A DNA stretch of 64,000 nt from Chryseobacterium sp. 7 (lineage in GTDB: Bacteria; Bacteroidota; Bacteroidia; Flavobacteriales; Weeksellaceae). The DNA lies in contig NZ_RCCA01000001.1 of assembly GCF_003663845.1 (NCBI RefSeq), positions 3,038,001 through 3,102,000 on the forward strand, read 5' to 3'. Shown here in pieces: positions 55,619-64,000 of the stretch. A program made the position numbers and the translations under genes. A model generated the notes under the pieces. That model had not been told where the DNA came from and made no database searches. It saw nothing but the letters and a program-made list of their open reading frames with translations. How positions within the stretch are numbered: position 1 is the first letter of the stretch; each line of letters begins with the position of its first letter.

Positions 55619-56932
55619 ATGAAAAAAATCTTTGTAGTATCATTCATATCAGTTGGATATTTTCTTAATGCACAGAGTTTAAGTAACTCTCCATATGCAG
55701 CTTATGGAATTGGGGATGTGAAATATGATAATACGATCGAGACTACTTCTATGGGAGGTATATCCACCGCTTTTATTAGTGATTTTACCAGTAGTTTCAA
55801 TTTTGCCAACCCAGCAAATAACGCCAATTTTGAACTTACGAGTATCAGGCTGGAAGCTACCAATGAAAACAATTATTTCAAATCGAATTATAACGATATG
55901 AAATCTACAAAGCATTCTACGTATCTTTCCAGTATTTCATTAGCTTTTCCGTTATCTTCCAAAGTAAAAATGGGAATCTCTTATCAGCCATACAGCTCTA
56001 AAAGCTACGATATCGTAACAGAACAGCTTGCTGATGATAAAACTCCTCTTTATAGAAATAACTTTAAGGGAAGTGGAACGTTGAACACTGCTCAGGTAGC
56101 ACTTTCTTATAAAATTAACCAGGAACTTTCTGTGGGGGCAAGAGCTAACCTTTATTTTGGAGATCTTAGTGACCTTAACGAATTCCGTGCTTATAATGCT
56201 GCCACCGGTACTTACAATAATGAGTATGTAAACGGTTATCAGACTAAGAACAGAGTAAGAAACTTTAATTTTACGCTTGGTACAAGCTACCAGACTTTAA
56301 ATACACGTACTGATAAGAAATTCACAGTAGGAGCTACAGCTACTTTTGGTAACACAAGTAACATGACTACTGAGTACATCAACAGTACATACAGATATTC
56401 TGACGCTCAGGAAACCACTAAGGTGGACGGATCAGAAACCATCATAGATCAGCAGCAGACAAAATCTAAAAATCTTCTTCCGTTCCAGGCATCCGTAGGG
56501 GTTGGATATGGAAGTGAAAACCACTGGTTCTTCTCAGGACAGGTGGATTATAAAAAAGGAGAAGACATCTCTTATTTTGGTAAAACTTTCGATTTCCAGG
56601 ATACTTACAGAATTTCTGCAGGTGGATGGTACCTTCCTAACTATAACAACTTCAGAAATTATTTCTCAAGGGTAATCTACAGATACGGAGCTTTCTATGA
56701 AAGAGGAAACCTTAAGCTGGAAGGAACAAGCATCAATAAGTTCGGTATTTCTGCCGGTGTAATGCTTCCGTTCAAAAACAGCAGTATCACCAGAATGAGC
56801 GGTCTTGAAATAGGACTGGAAGTTGGAAAAAGAGGAACGCTTCAAAACAACCTGATCAACCAGAACTTTGTTAATCTGAAAATCGGCTTTAATTTTGCTG
56901 ATAAGTGGTTCAGAAAGACTCTTTATAACTAG
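55619..56932 (+). CDS. Outer-membrane beta-barrel protein upstream of lptC
   Basis: A 437-residue protein with a signal peptide (1-19, GYFLNAQ) and a beta-barrel of many short amphipathic strands (SLSNSPYAAYGIGDVKYDN, ISLAFPLSSKVKMGISYQPYS, IGFNFADKWFRK). It resembles the FadL/OmpP1-like barrels conserved next to lptC in Flavobacteriia. The role is unknown. lptC begins 1 bp after its stop. Confidence 0.75.
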   Translation: MKKIFVVSFISVGYFLNAQSLSNSPYAAYGIGDVKYDNTIETTSMGGISTAFISDFTSSFNFANPANNANFELTSIRLEATNENNYFKSNYNDMKSTKHSTYLSSISLAFPLSSKVKMGISYQPYSSKSYDIVTEQLADDKTPLYRNNFKGSGTLNTAQVALSYKINQELSVGARANLYFGDLSDLNEFRAYNAATGTYNNEYVNGYQTKNRVRNFNFTLGTSYQTLNTRTDKKFTVGATATFGNTSNMTTEYINSTYRYSDAQETTKVDGSETIIDQQQTKSKNLLPFQASVGVGYGSENHWFFSGQVDYKKGEDISYFGKTFDFQDTYRISAGGWYLPNYNNFRNYFSRVIYRYGAFYERGNLKLEGTSINKFGISAGVMLPFKNSSITRMSGLEIGLEVGKRGTLQNNLINQNFVNLKIGFNFADKWFRKTLYN

Positions 56933-56933
56933 A

Positions 56934-57524
56934 ATGAATTTTTCAGAAAAAATATCATATAAAAATATAGCATGCCTTTTTAGTTGTGCTATATTTTTTA
57001 TATTGACATCCTGTGAAGAGGATCTTACCAAAAGAAATGGCAGCCAAAGCAAGAATTTCCCTTCACAAATCATCAACAACGCTAATATTATACAGCGCGA
57101 CTCCGGCTTTGTTACTTTAAAAGCCAAAGCCCCCATTATTGAAAAGTACGAGCTTATTGACAGCCCATATGTGGTAGCCAGAAAAGGAATTGACATTGAG
57201 TTTTTTGATAAAAAGAAACCCAAAGTTCCCGGAAGCATTACCGCTAAATATGCCCGCATTTTTGAATATAAAAAATTCTATGAAGCCAAAGGTGATGTAA
57301 GAATTAAAACCAATGAAGGGCAGAGATTTGCTATGCAGAGTATTTACTGGGATCAAAAAAAGAACAGAATTTATACTAAAGATACGGTATATGTCACCAT
57401 GGAAGATGGCTCTACATTGGTAGGTGCTAATGGAATGACAGCAAAAGACGATTTTTCAGAATATACCTTTTATAACAACTCAGGAGATTTCAGTTCGAAA
57501 AGAATTTCTGAGAATAAAAAATAA
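56934..57524 (+). CDS. lptC: LPS export protein LptC
   Basis: From the ATG at 56934 a 196-residue protein: N-terminal hydrophobic segment with lipobox-like ILTSC (about 24-28), then an OstA-type beta domain (AKYARIFEYKKFYEAKGDVRIKTNEGQ, GDVRIKTNEGQRF...GANGMTAKDDFSEYTF). LptC relays LPS between the inner-membrane LptBFG and LptA. The order barrel-lptC-anmK with 1- and 11-bp gaps is a single operon. Assignment rests on fold pattern and context. Confidence 0.8.
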   Translation: MNFSEKISYKNIACLFSCAIFFILTSCEEDLTKRNGSQSKNFPSQIINNANIIQRDSGFVTLKAKAPIIEKYELIDSPYVVARKGIDIEFFDKKKPKVPGSITAKYARIFEYKKFYEAKGDVRIKTNEGQRFAMQSIYWDQKKNRIYTKDTVYVTMEDGSTLVGANGMTAKDDFSEYTFYNNSGDFSSKRISENKK

Positions 57525-57535
57525 TTCCTAGAATA

Positions 57536-58579
57536 ATGAAAGCTCTGGCGATTGGATTGATGTCCGGAACAAGTCTGGACGGTTTAGATATTTGTCTTGC
57601 TGAATTTGAAAAGCAGGATAAATGGGTCTTTCAAATCCTGAAAGCAGAAACCCTACCCTATTCAAAAGACTGGGAAAACAAACTTAGAAACTCTATTCAT
57701 CTTTCTGCTGAAGATTTACTGGCATTACATTCTGAATATGGTTTTTATCTGGGTCAGCAGATTAGAAAATTCGTTGATCAGCATCAGCTTGAAAATATCA
57801 GCCTGGTTGCATCTCATGGCCATACGGTTTTTCATCAGCCAAATAAAAAATTCACCCTTCAGATTGGTGATGGCAGAGCGATTAAACTGGAAACAGGATT
57901 ACCTATTATCTATGATTTCAGAAGTCAGGACGTCCTGATGAACGGAAATGGAGCTCCACTGGTTCCGATAGGTGATGAATTGCTTTTCTCGAACTACAGT
58001 GCTTGTTTGAATCTTGGTGGATTTTCCAATATTTCCTTACAGTCAGGCGGAAAAAGAATTGCTTTTGATATTGCTCCGGTGAATATTGTTTTAAATTATT
58101 TAGCCCAAAAACTCGATAAAAACTTCGATGAAAATGGAGAACTGGCTGAAAAAGGAAAAATCAATGAAACGTTGCTGAGCAAACTCAATGCACTGGATTT
58201 CTATCATCAGCCACATCCAAAATCCTTAGGAATAGAATGGTGTAATGAATATATTTTTCCAGCCCTTGAAAATATACAAACACTGGATGCTCTTGCTACT
58301 TTTACAGAACATACAGCCCAACAGATTGCCAATGTGATCAATCAGTATACTATAAAGGATATTCTTGTTACCGGAGGAGGTGCTTACAACTCTTTTTTAA
58401 TTGAAAAAATAAGATCAAAGACAACAGCCGAGGTCATTATCCCTGAAAAAAAGATTATTGATTATAAGGAAGCGCTAATCTTCGCTTTTATGGGTGTTCT
58501 CAGAATGAATAATGAGATGAATGTACTGTCTTCTGCAACGGGAAGTACCAATGATCATTCTTCCGGAGTCATAGCATAA
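57536..58579 (+). CDS. anmK: Anhydro-N-acetylmuramic acid kinase
   Basis: A 347-residue ASKHA-fold kinase with the N-terminal ATP motif GLMSGTSLDGLD, the LVASHGHTVFHQP loop and the C-terminal VTGGGAYNSFL adenosine motif. It phosphorylates and opens anhydro-MurNAc to MurNAc-6-phosphate in peptidoglycan recycling. The short length is usual for Bacteroidota. It is last in the lptC operon. Confidence 0.93.
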   Translation: MKALAIGLMSGTSLDGLDICLAEFEKQDKWVFQILKAETLPYSKDWENKLRNSIHLSAEDLLALHSEYGFYLGQQIRKFVDQHQLENISLVASHGHTVFHQPNKKFTLQIGDGRAIKLETGLPIIYDFRSQDVLMNGNGAPLVPIGDELLFSNYSACLNLGGFSNISLQSGGKRIAFDIAPVNIVLNYLAQKLDKNFDENGELAEKGKINETLLSKLNALDFYHQPHPKSLGIEWCNEYIFPALENIQTLDALATFTEHTAQQIANVINQYTIKDILVTGGGAYNSFLIEKIRSKTTAEVIIPEKKIIDYKEALIFAFMGVLRMNNEMNVLSSATGSTNDHSSGVIA

Positions 58580-58598
58580 AAACAACTCATAAAAATAA

Positions 58599-58627
58599 AA
58601 GACCTTCAAAATTGAAGGTCTTCTTTG
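58599..58627. terminator. Bidirectional terminator
   Basis: aagaccttcaa / ttgaaggtctt perfect 11-bp stem with a 2-nt loop, A-rich on one side and T-rich on the other, between convergent genes. Confidence 0.85.
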
Positions 58628-59017
58628 TTATTTATAAGCTTCGATTTTATCGGTAAGCGTATTGATAAAATTCTGTAACGGCTTTTCTACCATCATTTTG
58701 ATGAACGGATTGAATTTCCCTTCAAATAACATCTGAACTTCAGTCTGGTTATCATTAATTGGGTTTAAAGTTGCCGTTAATGAGAAATCTAAACTAGAGC
58801 TTGCAGATTTTAAAACCGCTTTCTGGTCATCCACTTCGTCTATTTTTAATGCGATTTCCGGCATTCCCTGTAACCCGAATTTAAATCCGTTATCTCTGGT
58901 TTCAAATTTCTGAAGACCATCTGGCATAAAATCCTTATAATTCTCAGGAGATTTTAGCAGCTCGCTAAGTTCTTTAGATGATTTATTGACAATAATCTTT
59001 CGTCCTTCTAAATTCAT
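58628..59017 (-). CDS. SRPBCC-family protein
   Basis: A 129-residue protein starting MNLEGRKIIVNKSSKELSELL, a START/Bet v1-like helix-grip fold pattern, ending IKMMVEKPLQNFINTLTDKIEAYK. The family binds hydrophobic ligands; no ligand can be named. A TACATTTG promoter lies at 59052-59059. Confidence 0.8.
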   Translation of the reverse strand: MNLEGRKIIVNKSSKELSELLKSPENYKDFMPDGLQKFETRDNGFKFGLQGMPEIALKIDEVDDQKAVLKSASSSLDFSLTATLNPINDNQTEVQMLFEGKFNPFIKMMVEKPLQNFINTLTDKIEAYK

Positions 59018-59051
59018 TTCTTATTTTTTATAATTAAATTCTTAACTCTTA

Positions 59052-59059
59052 CAAATGTA
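59052..59059 (-). promoter_or_regulatory. -7 promoter box of the SRPBCC gene
   Basis: TACATTTG on the minus strand, exact consensus. Confidence 0.5.
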
Positions 59060-59436
59060 TAAAGTTTTTGTACATAAATACTTCAAACGGATACCCAATA
59101 TTTTATTTACTACATAATTTTCTGATCATACAATATCAAACATAGAAAACGCTGAAGTAATTTTCCATCCGGAAAAGAAGATGAAAAGCAGCACATATCC
59201 GTTTATCACTATAACAAAATTATAAAAAAAATCTACAAGGTCCCCCACCAATAAAGAATGCTTTTAGAATAATATCTTAAAGTCTGAATTCTTTTAACAA
59301 AAGTTTATAAAATATTTCATGATAGTCCTATTTAAAATATAATAAAGAGATCTCCCATCAGTAAATTGACCTTCCGGTTACGGGAGTAATACATAAAATA
59401 AGCCTCCGTTTAATGGTAGGTTTTACGACAATTTTA

Positions 59437-59444
59437 TATATTTG
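59437..59444 (+). promoter_or_regulatory. -7 promoter box of the Nudix gene
   Basis: TATATTTG, exact consensus. Confidence 0.5.
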
Positions 59445-59519
59445 TGGGTGATTGTAATCAAAAATAGTAGAAAAGTCATTTTTTTATTGTTTCAAAAAGC
59501 AACAAATCACTGATAATCA

Positions 59520-60158
59520 ATGCTAAAACCTCAATATAAGATGTATAAAGTTTTTGTGAACGAAAAAAAGCTGTTAGTCTCTAAACATCCTGAAAATCTT
59601 GAAAAAGAGCTTAGGTATGAAAGCTTCACGACTTTAGAAATAGCATTGGATCTTCTGGAAAATACTTCTGTGCAGGAACTTAATGTATATGGAGACAATC
59701 TGGATGAAATCTGGCAGGAATTTCAAAAACTTTTCAGAATTATAGAAGCGGCAGGAGGACTGGTGAATAATCCTGAAGGTAAAATTCTTTTTATCAAAAG
59801 ACTCGGCAAATGGGATCTCCCGAAAGGCAAGATGGAAAAAGGAGAATCCAGAGAAGAATCTGCTGTAAGAGAAATAGAAGAAGAAACGGGTCTTAGTGAT
59901 GTTGAGCTCGTAAAATTCATCAATACCACTTATCATATCTATATTGAAAGAAACGGTGAGAAAATTTTAAAATGCACCCATTGGTTTGAAATGAATTTTG
60001 ACGGTGAAGATACCTCTAAACCGCAAATAGAAGAAGGCATTACGGAAGTAGCCTGGAAAACAACCTTAGAAATTGAAAATGAAGTTTTTCCGAGTACTTT
60101 CAAAAATATAAAACTGATCGTAAAAGAATTCTGGGAAATAAAAAAACTGGGATCCTAA
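59520..60158 (+). CDS. Nudix hydrolase
   Basis: A 212-residue protein (Met1 at 59520 or Met8 at 59541). The Nudix box GKMEKGESREESAVREIEEETGL (GX5EX7REXXEEXGX) is complete, at about 102-124, in a domain beginning EAAGGLVNNPEGKILFI. It probably hydrolyses nucleoside diphosphate derivatives such as oxidised nucleotides. An N-terminal extension (about 1-70) is of unknown role. A strong terminator follows. Confidence 0.9.
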   Translation: MLKPQYKMYKVFVNEKKLLVSKHPENLEKELRYESFTTLEIALDLLENTSVQELNVYGDNLDEIWQEFQKLFRIIEAAGGLVNNPEGKILFIKRLGKWDLPKGKMEKGESREESAVREIEEETGLSDVELVKFINTTYHIYIERNGEKILKCTHWFEMNFDGEDTSKPQIEEGITEVAWKTTLEIENEVFPSTFKNIKLIVKEFWEIKKLGS

Positions 60159-60181
60159 AAGTTGGAAGAATAAAGAAAGGA

Positions 60182-60221
60182 GGCTGGAAGTTAACATTGA
60201 AGAACTTCCAGCCTTTTTTTT
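60182..60221 (+). terminator. Intrinsic terminator of the Nudix gene
   Basis: ggctggaagtt / aacttccagcc stem with a 10-nt loop followed by T8, between the Nudix gene and murF. Confidence 0.9.
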
Positions 60222-60222
60222 A

Positions 60223-61494
60223 TTACACAAAGTCGATCAGCTTCTCCAGAGCTATTCCTCTGGATCCTTTCAACAATATGTTTTCAGATTGAATTTTATT
60301 CTGTTTTAAATATTCTGTTAATTCTGCTGTATTTTCAAAAGCAAGGTCTGAAGAATTAACTGCTTTAAAATGTTTCCCAACCGTAATAACCTCATTGAAA
60401 TGAAGATCCTGAGCCAATTTTAAGATATTCTGATGCTCTTTTTCACTTTCATCACCCAATTCCAGCATATCCCCGATAATAATGGTTTTACTGCCTTCAA
60501 AACTGATAAAATTGTTTAACGATGCTGTCATAGAACTTGGGTTGGCATTATACGTATCCAAAACCAGAGTTCTACCCTCTTTTTTCACAACCTGAGATCT
60601 CATATTGGTAGGCGTATACTGCTCCAGAGCATGTTTTATTTTTTCAAAACTGATCCCAAAATGAAGTCCTAAGCTGGCTGCAGCACATAGATTCGTGAAG
60701 TTATATTCTCCTGTGAGTTTTGTAACTGCTTTTACTCCCTGATACGTCAATCCTACAAAATGTTCTTCTGAAAAAGGTTCAAAATTATAATCTGATGTAT
60801 CTTTTCCAAAAGTAATCTTCGGTGTATAATTTTCAGTTTTTTCAATCTGAATAGGATCATTTTCGTTAACAATAATAGTTCTATTATTATTTTTAAGGTA
60901 AGCATATAGCTCAGATTTCCCTTTAATCACCCCTTCAAAACCTCCGAAGCCTTCTAAATGAGCTTTCCCAAAATTGGTAATATATCCAAAATCCGGCTGA
61001 GAAATGGTACACAGAAATTCGATTTCTTTCTGATGGTTAGCTCCCATTTCAATCACAGCTATTTCGTGTTCCGGTTTGATGGAAAGGATTGTTAAAGGAA
61101 CTCCGATATGATTATTCAGGTTCCCGAATGTGTACTGTACATTAAATTTTTCTGAAAGAACAGCATGAATCAGCTCTTTTGTAGTGGTCTTCCCATTACT
61201 TCCTGTAAGCCCTATAAAGGGAATCGTAAGCTTGCTTCTGTGATAGAGAGACAGCTTCTGCAGAAACTCAAGGGTAGACGGAACATAGAAGATATTTTTA
61301 TCTCTGTTTTCAAATTCCGGAAGTTCAACAATTACGGCTAAAGCTCCATCATCAATGGCTTTTTCCGCTAAAGTAGCTGCATTGAAATTTTCACCGGAAA
61401 AGGCAAAGAAAATATCATTCTCTGCAATTTTTCTGCTGTCGATGGTCACTTTTGCGGCCTGCAGAAATAAAGGATAAAACTGTTCTATATTCAT
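60223..61494 (-). CDS. murF: UDP-MurNAc-tripeptide--D-Ala-D-Ala ligase (MurF)
   Basis: From the ATG at 61494 a 423-residue Mur ligase: N-terminal binding domain (VTIDSRKIAENDIFFAF), ATP loop GLTGSNGKTTTKELI (about 95-109), VIEMGANHQKEI and ALDTYNANPSSM-type substrate motif (LDTYNANPSSM). It adds D-Ala-D-Ala in cytoplasmic peptidoglycan synthesis. The upstream ATG at 61545 adds 17 unrelated residues. Confidence 0.94.
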   Translation of the reverse strand: MNIEQFYPLFLQAAKVTIDSRKIAENDIFFAFSGENFNAATLAEKAIDDGALAVIVELPEFENRDKNIFYVPSTLEFLQKLSLYHRSKLTIPFIGLTGSNGKTTTKELIHAVLSEKFNVQYTFGNLNNHIGVPLTILSIKPEHEIAVIEMGANHQKEIEFLCTISQPDFGYITNFGKAHLEGFGGFEGVIKGKSELYAYLKNNNRTIIVNENDPIQIEKTENYTPKITFGKDTSDYNFEPFSEEHFVGLTYQGVKAVTKLTGEYNFTNLCAAASLGLHFGISFEKIKHALEQYTPTNMRSQVVKKEGRTLVLDTYNANPSSMTASLNNFISFEGSKTIIIGDMLELGDESEKEHQNILKLAQDLHFNEVITVGKHFKAVNSSDLAFENTAELTEYLKQNKIQSENILLKGSRGIALEKLIDFV

Positions 61495-61593
61495 GTGGAA
61501 ATATATATATTTTTTTAAGAAGTCCCATGCAATCGCCAAATCCATACAAGTGTTTTAGACTTTTTAGCCAAAGCAATTTCATGAGTCAAAAAT

Positions 61594-61624
61594 AAAAAAC
61601 CTTCCGAAAGTCCGGAAGGTTTTT
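61594..61624 (-). terminator. Intrinsic terminator of gldJ
   Basis: aaaaaccttccg (61595-61606) pairs with cggaaggttttt (61613-61624); a T run follows on the minus strand. It lies between gldJ and murF. Confidence 0.85.
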
Positions 61625-61646
61625 TATAAGTATTTTTTGATAAATA

Positions 61647-63248
61647 TTATCTTCTAGTTCTACTCTTATCGCTGGTTCTGGCATCCTGTGCAACACGGAA
61701 TCCTACCCATCCATAAGCTCTGTTTTGATTTTTATATCTTCTTTGTCCCGGATCCAGCCAATATGCTGTATCCTGCCAAGAACCTCCTTTCACTACTCTA
61801 ACCTCGTTAGAAATTCCTGAAGTTCTGTCTTTGGTATCTTTCTGTAATTTTACTCTACCGGTTCCATCTACAACAAAACTCGTTCTAGGAGCGTTATACA
61901 TATCGAACCCTGAAGCAGAATCAGAAGCTCTGTAATATTCTAAAGAAGACTGTCTGTCACCATCTCTGTAGTTTCTGTAGTCTGCAATAGTTTGTCTTTC
62001 AAATTGTCCAGGAAGACCTTTATACACTAATCTTCCGTCAGCCAAAGTATCATATTTGATAGTACCTTCATCAATCATTTTGTAAGTACCGTCTCCGTTT
62101 CTTACGATTGCCTGAGGCATATTTCCTCTGTAGTAGTTGAAATCGTTGTAATCTTCGTCAATGATTGGTCTGTAAACGTCAGCCGTCCATTCAGAAACGT
62201 TTCCGTACATACCATAGATTCCTAAATCATTAGATGGGTATTGTCTTACATCAGAAGTCTGAGCAGATCCGTCATTCTTCCATCCTGCAATACCGGAATA
62301 GTCACCTTTACCCATTTTGAAGTTTTCAAGGAACATTCCTCTATCTCTTCCTTTAGTACCTCTTAATCTTTCGATTTCTGGTTTTTTACCTAAGTATTGG
62401 TTGTATTCTCTATTTTTAGCCATACCAAGAGCTGCATATTCCCATTCTACTTCTGTAGGAAGTCTGAACTTCTGTACCATTGCAGAATTCGGAGCTCTGT
62501 TAGCGGCAAGCAATCTCTGGTTTGTGGTTTTCATACCAGTTTTTTGCTGCATTCTTTTTTCATTAATATATCCTTGCATTTCCGGATCATTCGATTTGAA
62601 TTTATCCATATTGAATGCTGTTCCACCCTGGTTGTTGGATTCGTTGATATATAAATCTTTAGCAATAATACCAGCCTGCATTAAAGCTTTTTCATTCGCT
62701 CTATCTGAAAGCCATTCGCAGTATCTGTTTGCCTGAGTCCAGGAAACACCTACAACTGGGTAGTAATCGAATTCCGGAGAACGCAGATACGTTTCGTTAT
62801 AATCGTTTCTTGCTAATTTGTTGTCCCATAATAAGGTATCCGGTAAAGCACCGTTATAGATCTCCTTAAAACTAGGATCACTTGGAGGAAATACATACTT
62901 CAACCATGTAAGGTATTCACGGTATTCGTAGTTAGTAATTTCTGTTTCCCCGATAAAGAATGAACTTACCTGCATTCTGCGAGGTGTGTTATTCCAATCG
63001 TGCATAACATCATCTTTCACTAATCCCATTGTAAAAGTTCCACCTTCTACATATACCATTCCAGGCCACCCCTTCTGCTTTTGTTGCTTTCCTGCAAAAA
63101 ACCAACCTTGTTTTTCGTTTGGTTTCCAACCCGTTTTACTGACAAATTTTTTGGTACCGCCACCTTTGCTGGTTCCTGATCCGCCACAGCTGGTTAATGC
63201 AAGTGTAGAACTTAATGCTATTAATGAAAACAACTTTAGTTTTTTCAT
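61647..63248 (-). CDS. gldJ: Gliding motility / type IX secretion lipoprotein GldJ
   Basis: From the ATG at 63248 a 533-residue lipoprotein (MKKLKLFSLIALSSTLALTSC, lipobox Cys21). The body is a formylglycine-generating-enzyme-like (SUMF1) fold: GMVYVEGGTFTMG, NTPRRMQVSSFFIGETEITNYEYREYL, VSWTQANRYCEWLS, FRLPTEVEWEYAA, YGMYGNVSEWTADVY, VKGGSWQDTAYWLDPGQRR. GldJ is an outer-membrane protein needed for gliding and T9SS in Flavobacterium; here it probably serves secretion. An upstream ATG at 63338 is rejected. Confidence 0.92.
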   Translation of the reverse strand: MKKLKLFSLIALSSTLALTSCGGSGTSKGGGTKKFVSKTGWKPNEKQGWFFAGKQQKQKGWPGMVYVEGGTFTMGLVKDDVMHDWNNTPRRMQVSSFFIGETEITNYEYREYLTWLKYVFPPSDPSFKEIYNGALPDTLLWDNKLARNDYNETYLRSPEFDYYPVVGVSWTQANRYCEWLSDRANEKALMQAGIIAKDLYINESNNQGGTAFNMDKFKSNDPEMQGYINEKRMQQKTGMKTTNQRLLAANRAPNSAMVQKFRLPTEVEWEYAALGMAKNREYNQYLGKKPEIERLRGTKGRDRGMFLENFKMGKGDYSGIAGWKNDGSAQTSDVRQYPSNDLGIYGMYGNVSEWTADVYRPIIDEDYNDFNYYRGNMPQAIVRNGDGTYKMIDEGTIKYDTLADGRLVYKGLPGQFERQTIADYRNYRDGDRQSSLEYYRASDSASGFDMYNAPRTSFVVDGTGRVKLQKDTKDRTSGISNEVRVVKGGSWQDTAYWLDPGQRRYKNQNRAYGWVGFRVAQDARTSDKSRTRR

Positions 63249-63412
63249 AGTCGATATAAATATTTTCAAAGTACAAAGAAAAAATAAATTATTCAATAAA
63301 TCAAGTAAACATTTGATTTTTTTGAAAAACGTTAACAAATTAATTTTATTGTATCACAATTTAATTCTAAAATTTTCATTTATTTTGTAATTTAGCAATT
63401 TCAATAGTAAAC

Positions 63413-64000
63413 ATGAGACGAAAAATTACGCTTTTATCTTTAATCGCTTTTGCATCAACACTTTACGCCCAAAGAAACACCATAGAATGGAATGGTTCTA
63501 AAATACAGGATTTTGGTGACACAAAATTAAATCTTCCCAATTTTAAAAATGAGGGTTTTTCTTTCAGCCAAAATAATGTTTTTATAACAACCAAGCAAAA
63601 AATCGGAGAAAAGCAGCTGAAAATTACAGACCTTGTCTGGGAAAACGTTTCCAATCAGGATTTATTTGAACTGGATAAAGGCAGACTTCCAGATTATGAC
63701 GTGGCAGATGTTTCCTATTATAATTTGGATGGAGAGACCTACGCCGGAATTAATATTGCTTTATTTAAAAATGTAAAAGGCCGTGTTCAGAGATTATCTT
63801 CGTTTAATGTTACAGAAGCAGCTGCATTTGTAAATACTACAGGAGCTGTTAATAAAATAGGAACTACCGTAAACCCGCTATCAAGTGGAAACTTCTACAA
63901 AATAAAAGTAGATAAATCCGGAGTATTCAAAATTACCTCACAGTTTTTAAAAGATAATGGAATTAATCCAGCTTCTGTAAACCCTAAAAATTTCAGGATT
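63413..64000 (+). CDS. porU: Type IX secretion system sortase PorU (N-terminal part, runs off window)
   Basis: A frame from the ATG at 63413 stays open to the window edge (196 codons). It begins MRRKITLLSLIAFASTLYAQ, a signal peptide, then NTIEWNGSKIQDFGDTKLNLP. The catalytic Cys domain would lie beyond the window. PorU removes the C-terminal sorting domain of T9SS cargo. Assignment relies on the sequence and on the conserved divergent gldJ-porU arrangement. Confidence 0.8.
   Translation, partial: MRRKITLLSLIAFASTLYAQRNTIEWNGSKIQDFGDTKLNLPNFKNEGFSFSQNNVFITTKQKIGEKQLKITDLVWENVSNQDLFELDKGRLPDYDVADVSYYNLDGETYAGINIALFKNVKGRVQRLSSFNVTEAAAFVNTTGAVNKIGTTVNPLSSGNFYKIKVDKSGVFKITSQFLKDNGINPASVNPKNFRI

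Larger units (their letters stand above)
59018..59519. other. 500-bp gap with two divergent promoters
   Basis: AT-rich and without a credible ORF. TACATTTG (minus, 59052-59059) lies 34 bp before the SRPBCC gene, and TATATTTG (plus, 59437-59444) 75 bp before the Nudix gene. Nothing else was recognised between. Confidence 0.45.

Overview
The window looks like a chromosome segment from a Chryseobacterium-like member of the Flavobacteriia (Bacteroidota). Supporting signs are low GC, many genes preceded by the Bacteroidota -7 box TAnnTTTG, gldJ divergent from porU (gliding / type IX secretion), TonB-receptor and TolC outer-membrane proteins starting with signal peptides that end in AQ, and many short palindromic intergenic repeats. 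No rRNA, tRNA or CRISPR array was seen. Species cannot be fixed from the sequence alone.

Layout. 1-17.4 kb is a mixed accessory stretch: a secreted epoxide-hydrolase-like enzyme, a lipoprotein, a DUF3592 protein, a serine beta-lactamase-like hydrolase with an NTF2-like N-terminus, a membrane-anchored XRE regulator, a two-gene unit whose larger product resembles the P47/TULIP family, a LysE exporter, an AraC regulator with a siderophore-interacting flavoprotein, an oxidoreductase pair with a Crp-like regulator, aminopeptidase P and topoisomerase IB. 17.5-28 kb is a complete urease locus on the minus strand, transcribed ureA-ureB-ureC-(outer-membrane protein)-ureE-ureF-ureG-ureD, then a UreH-like membrane protein, a urea transporter and a histidine-rich TonB-dependent receptor. 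Together these could bring urea and nickel into the cell, assemble the nickel centre and hydrolyse urea.

28-36 kb holds pruA (proline catabolism), two tiny lipoproteins, a TPR/AraC hybrid sensor-regulator, a thioredoxin-fold protein and a KAS III enzyme. An intact IS5-type element (36231-37694, 6-bp target duplication) sits in the short divergent region between the KAS III gene and corA. 37.7-46 kb holds corA, a patatin-like protein, a three-gene DUF2199 operon, an HxlR regulator divergent from a flavodoxin-fold reductase, a DNA-3-methyladenine glycosylase and a DoxD/DoxA fusion. An intact IS4-type element (46040-47446) has split one palindrome of a 39-bp-spaced palindromic array and is flanked by a 10-bp duplication of it.

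47.5-52.3 kb is a TetR-TolC-EmrA-EmrB tripartite efflux operon with a readable promoter/operator. The rest is core-like: DNA polymerase III delta' subunit, aldehyde dehydrogenase, an outer-membrane protein-lptC-anmK operon, an SRPBCC protein, a Nudix hydrolase, murF, gldJ and the start of porU, which runs off the window.

Intergenic DNA is rich in repeats: a MITE-like palindrome family (three copies), a second family built on gtcaatggtgaat-type arms, 8-bp pyrimidine-rich tandem repeats just after stop codons, and strong hairpin terminators. The least explained items are the P47-like gene pair with raised GC, the outer-membrane gene embedded in the urease operon, the DUF2199 operon and a promoter-terminator unit with no ORF at about 12.35-12.44 kb.
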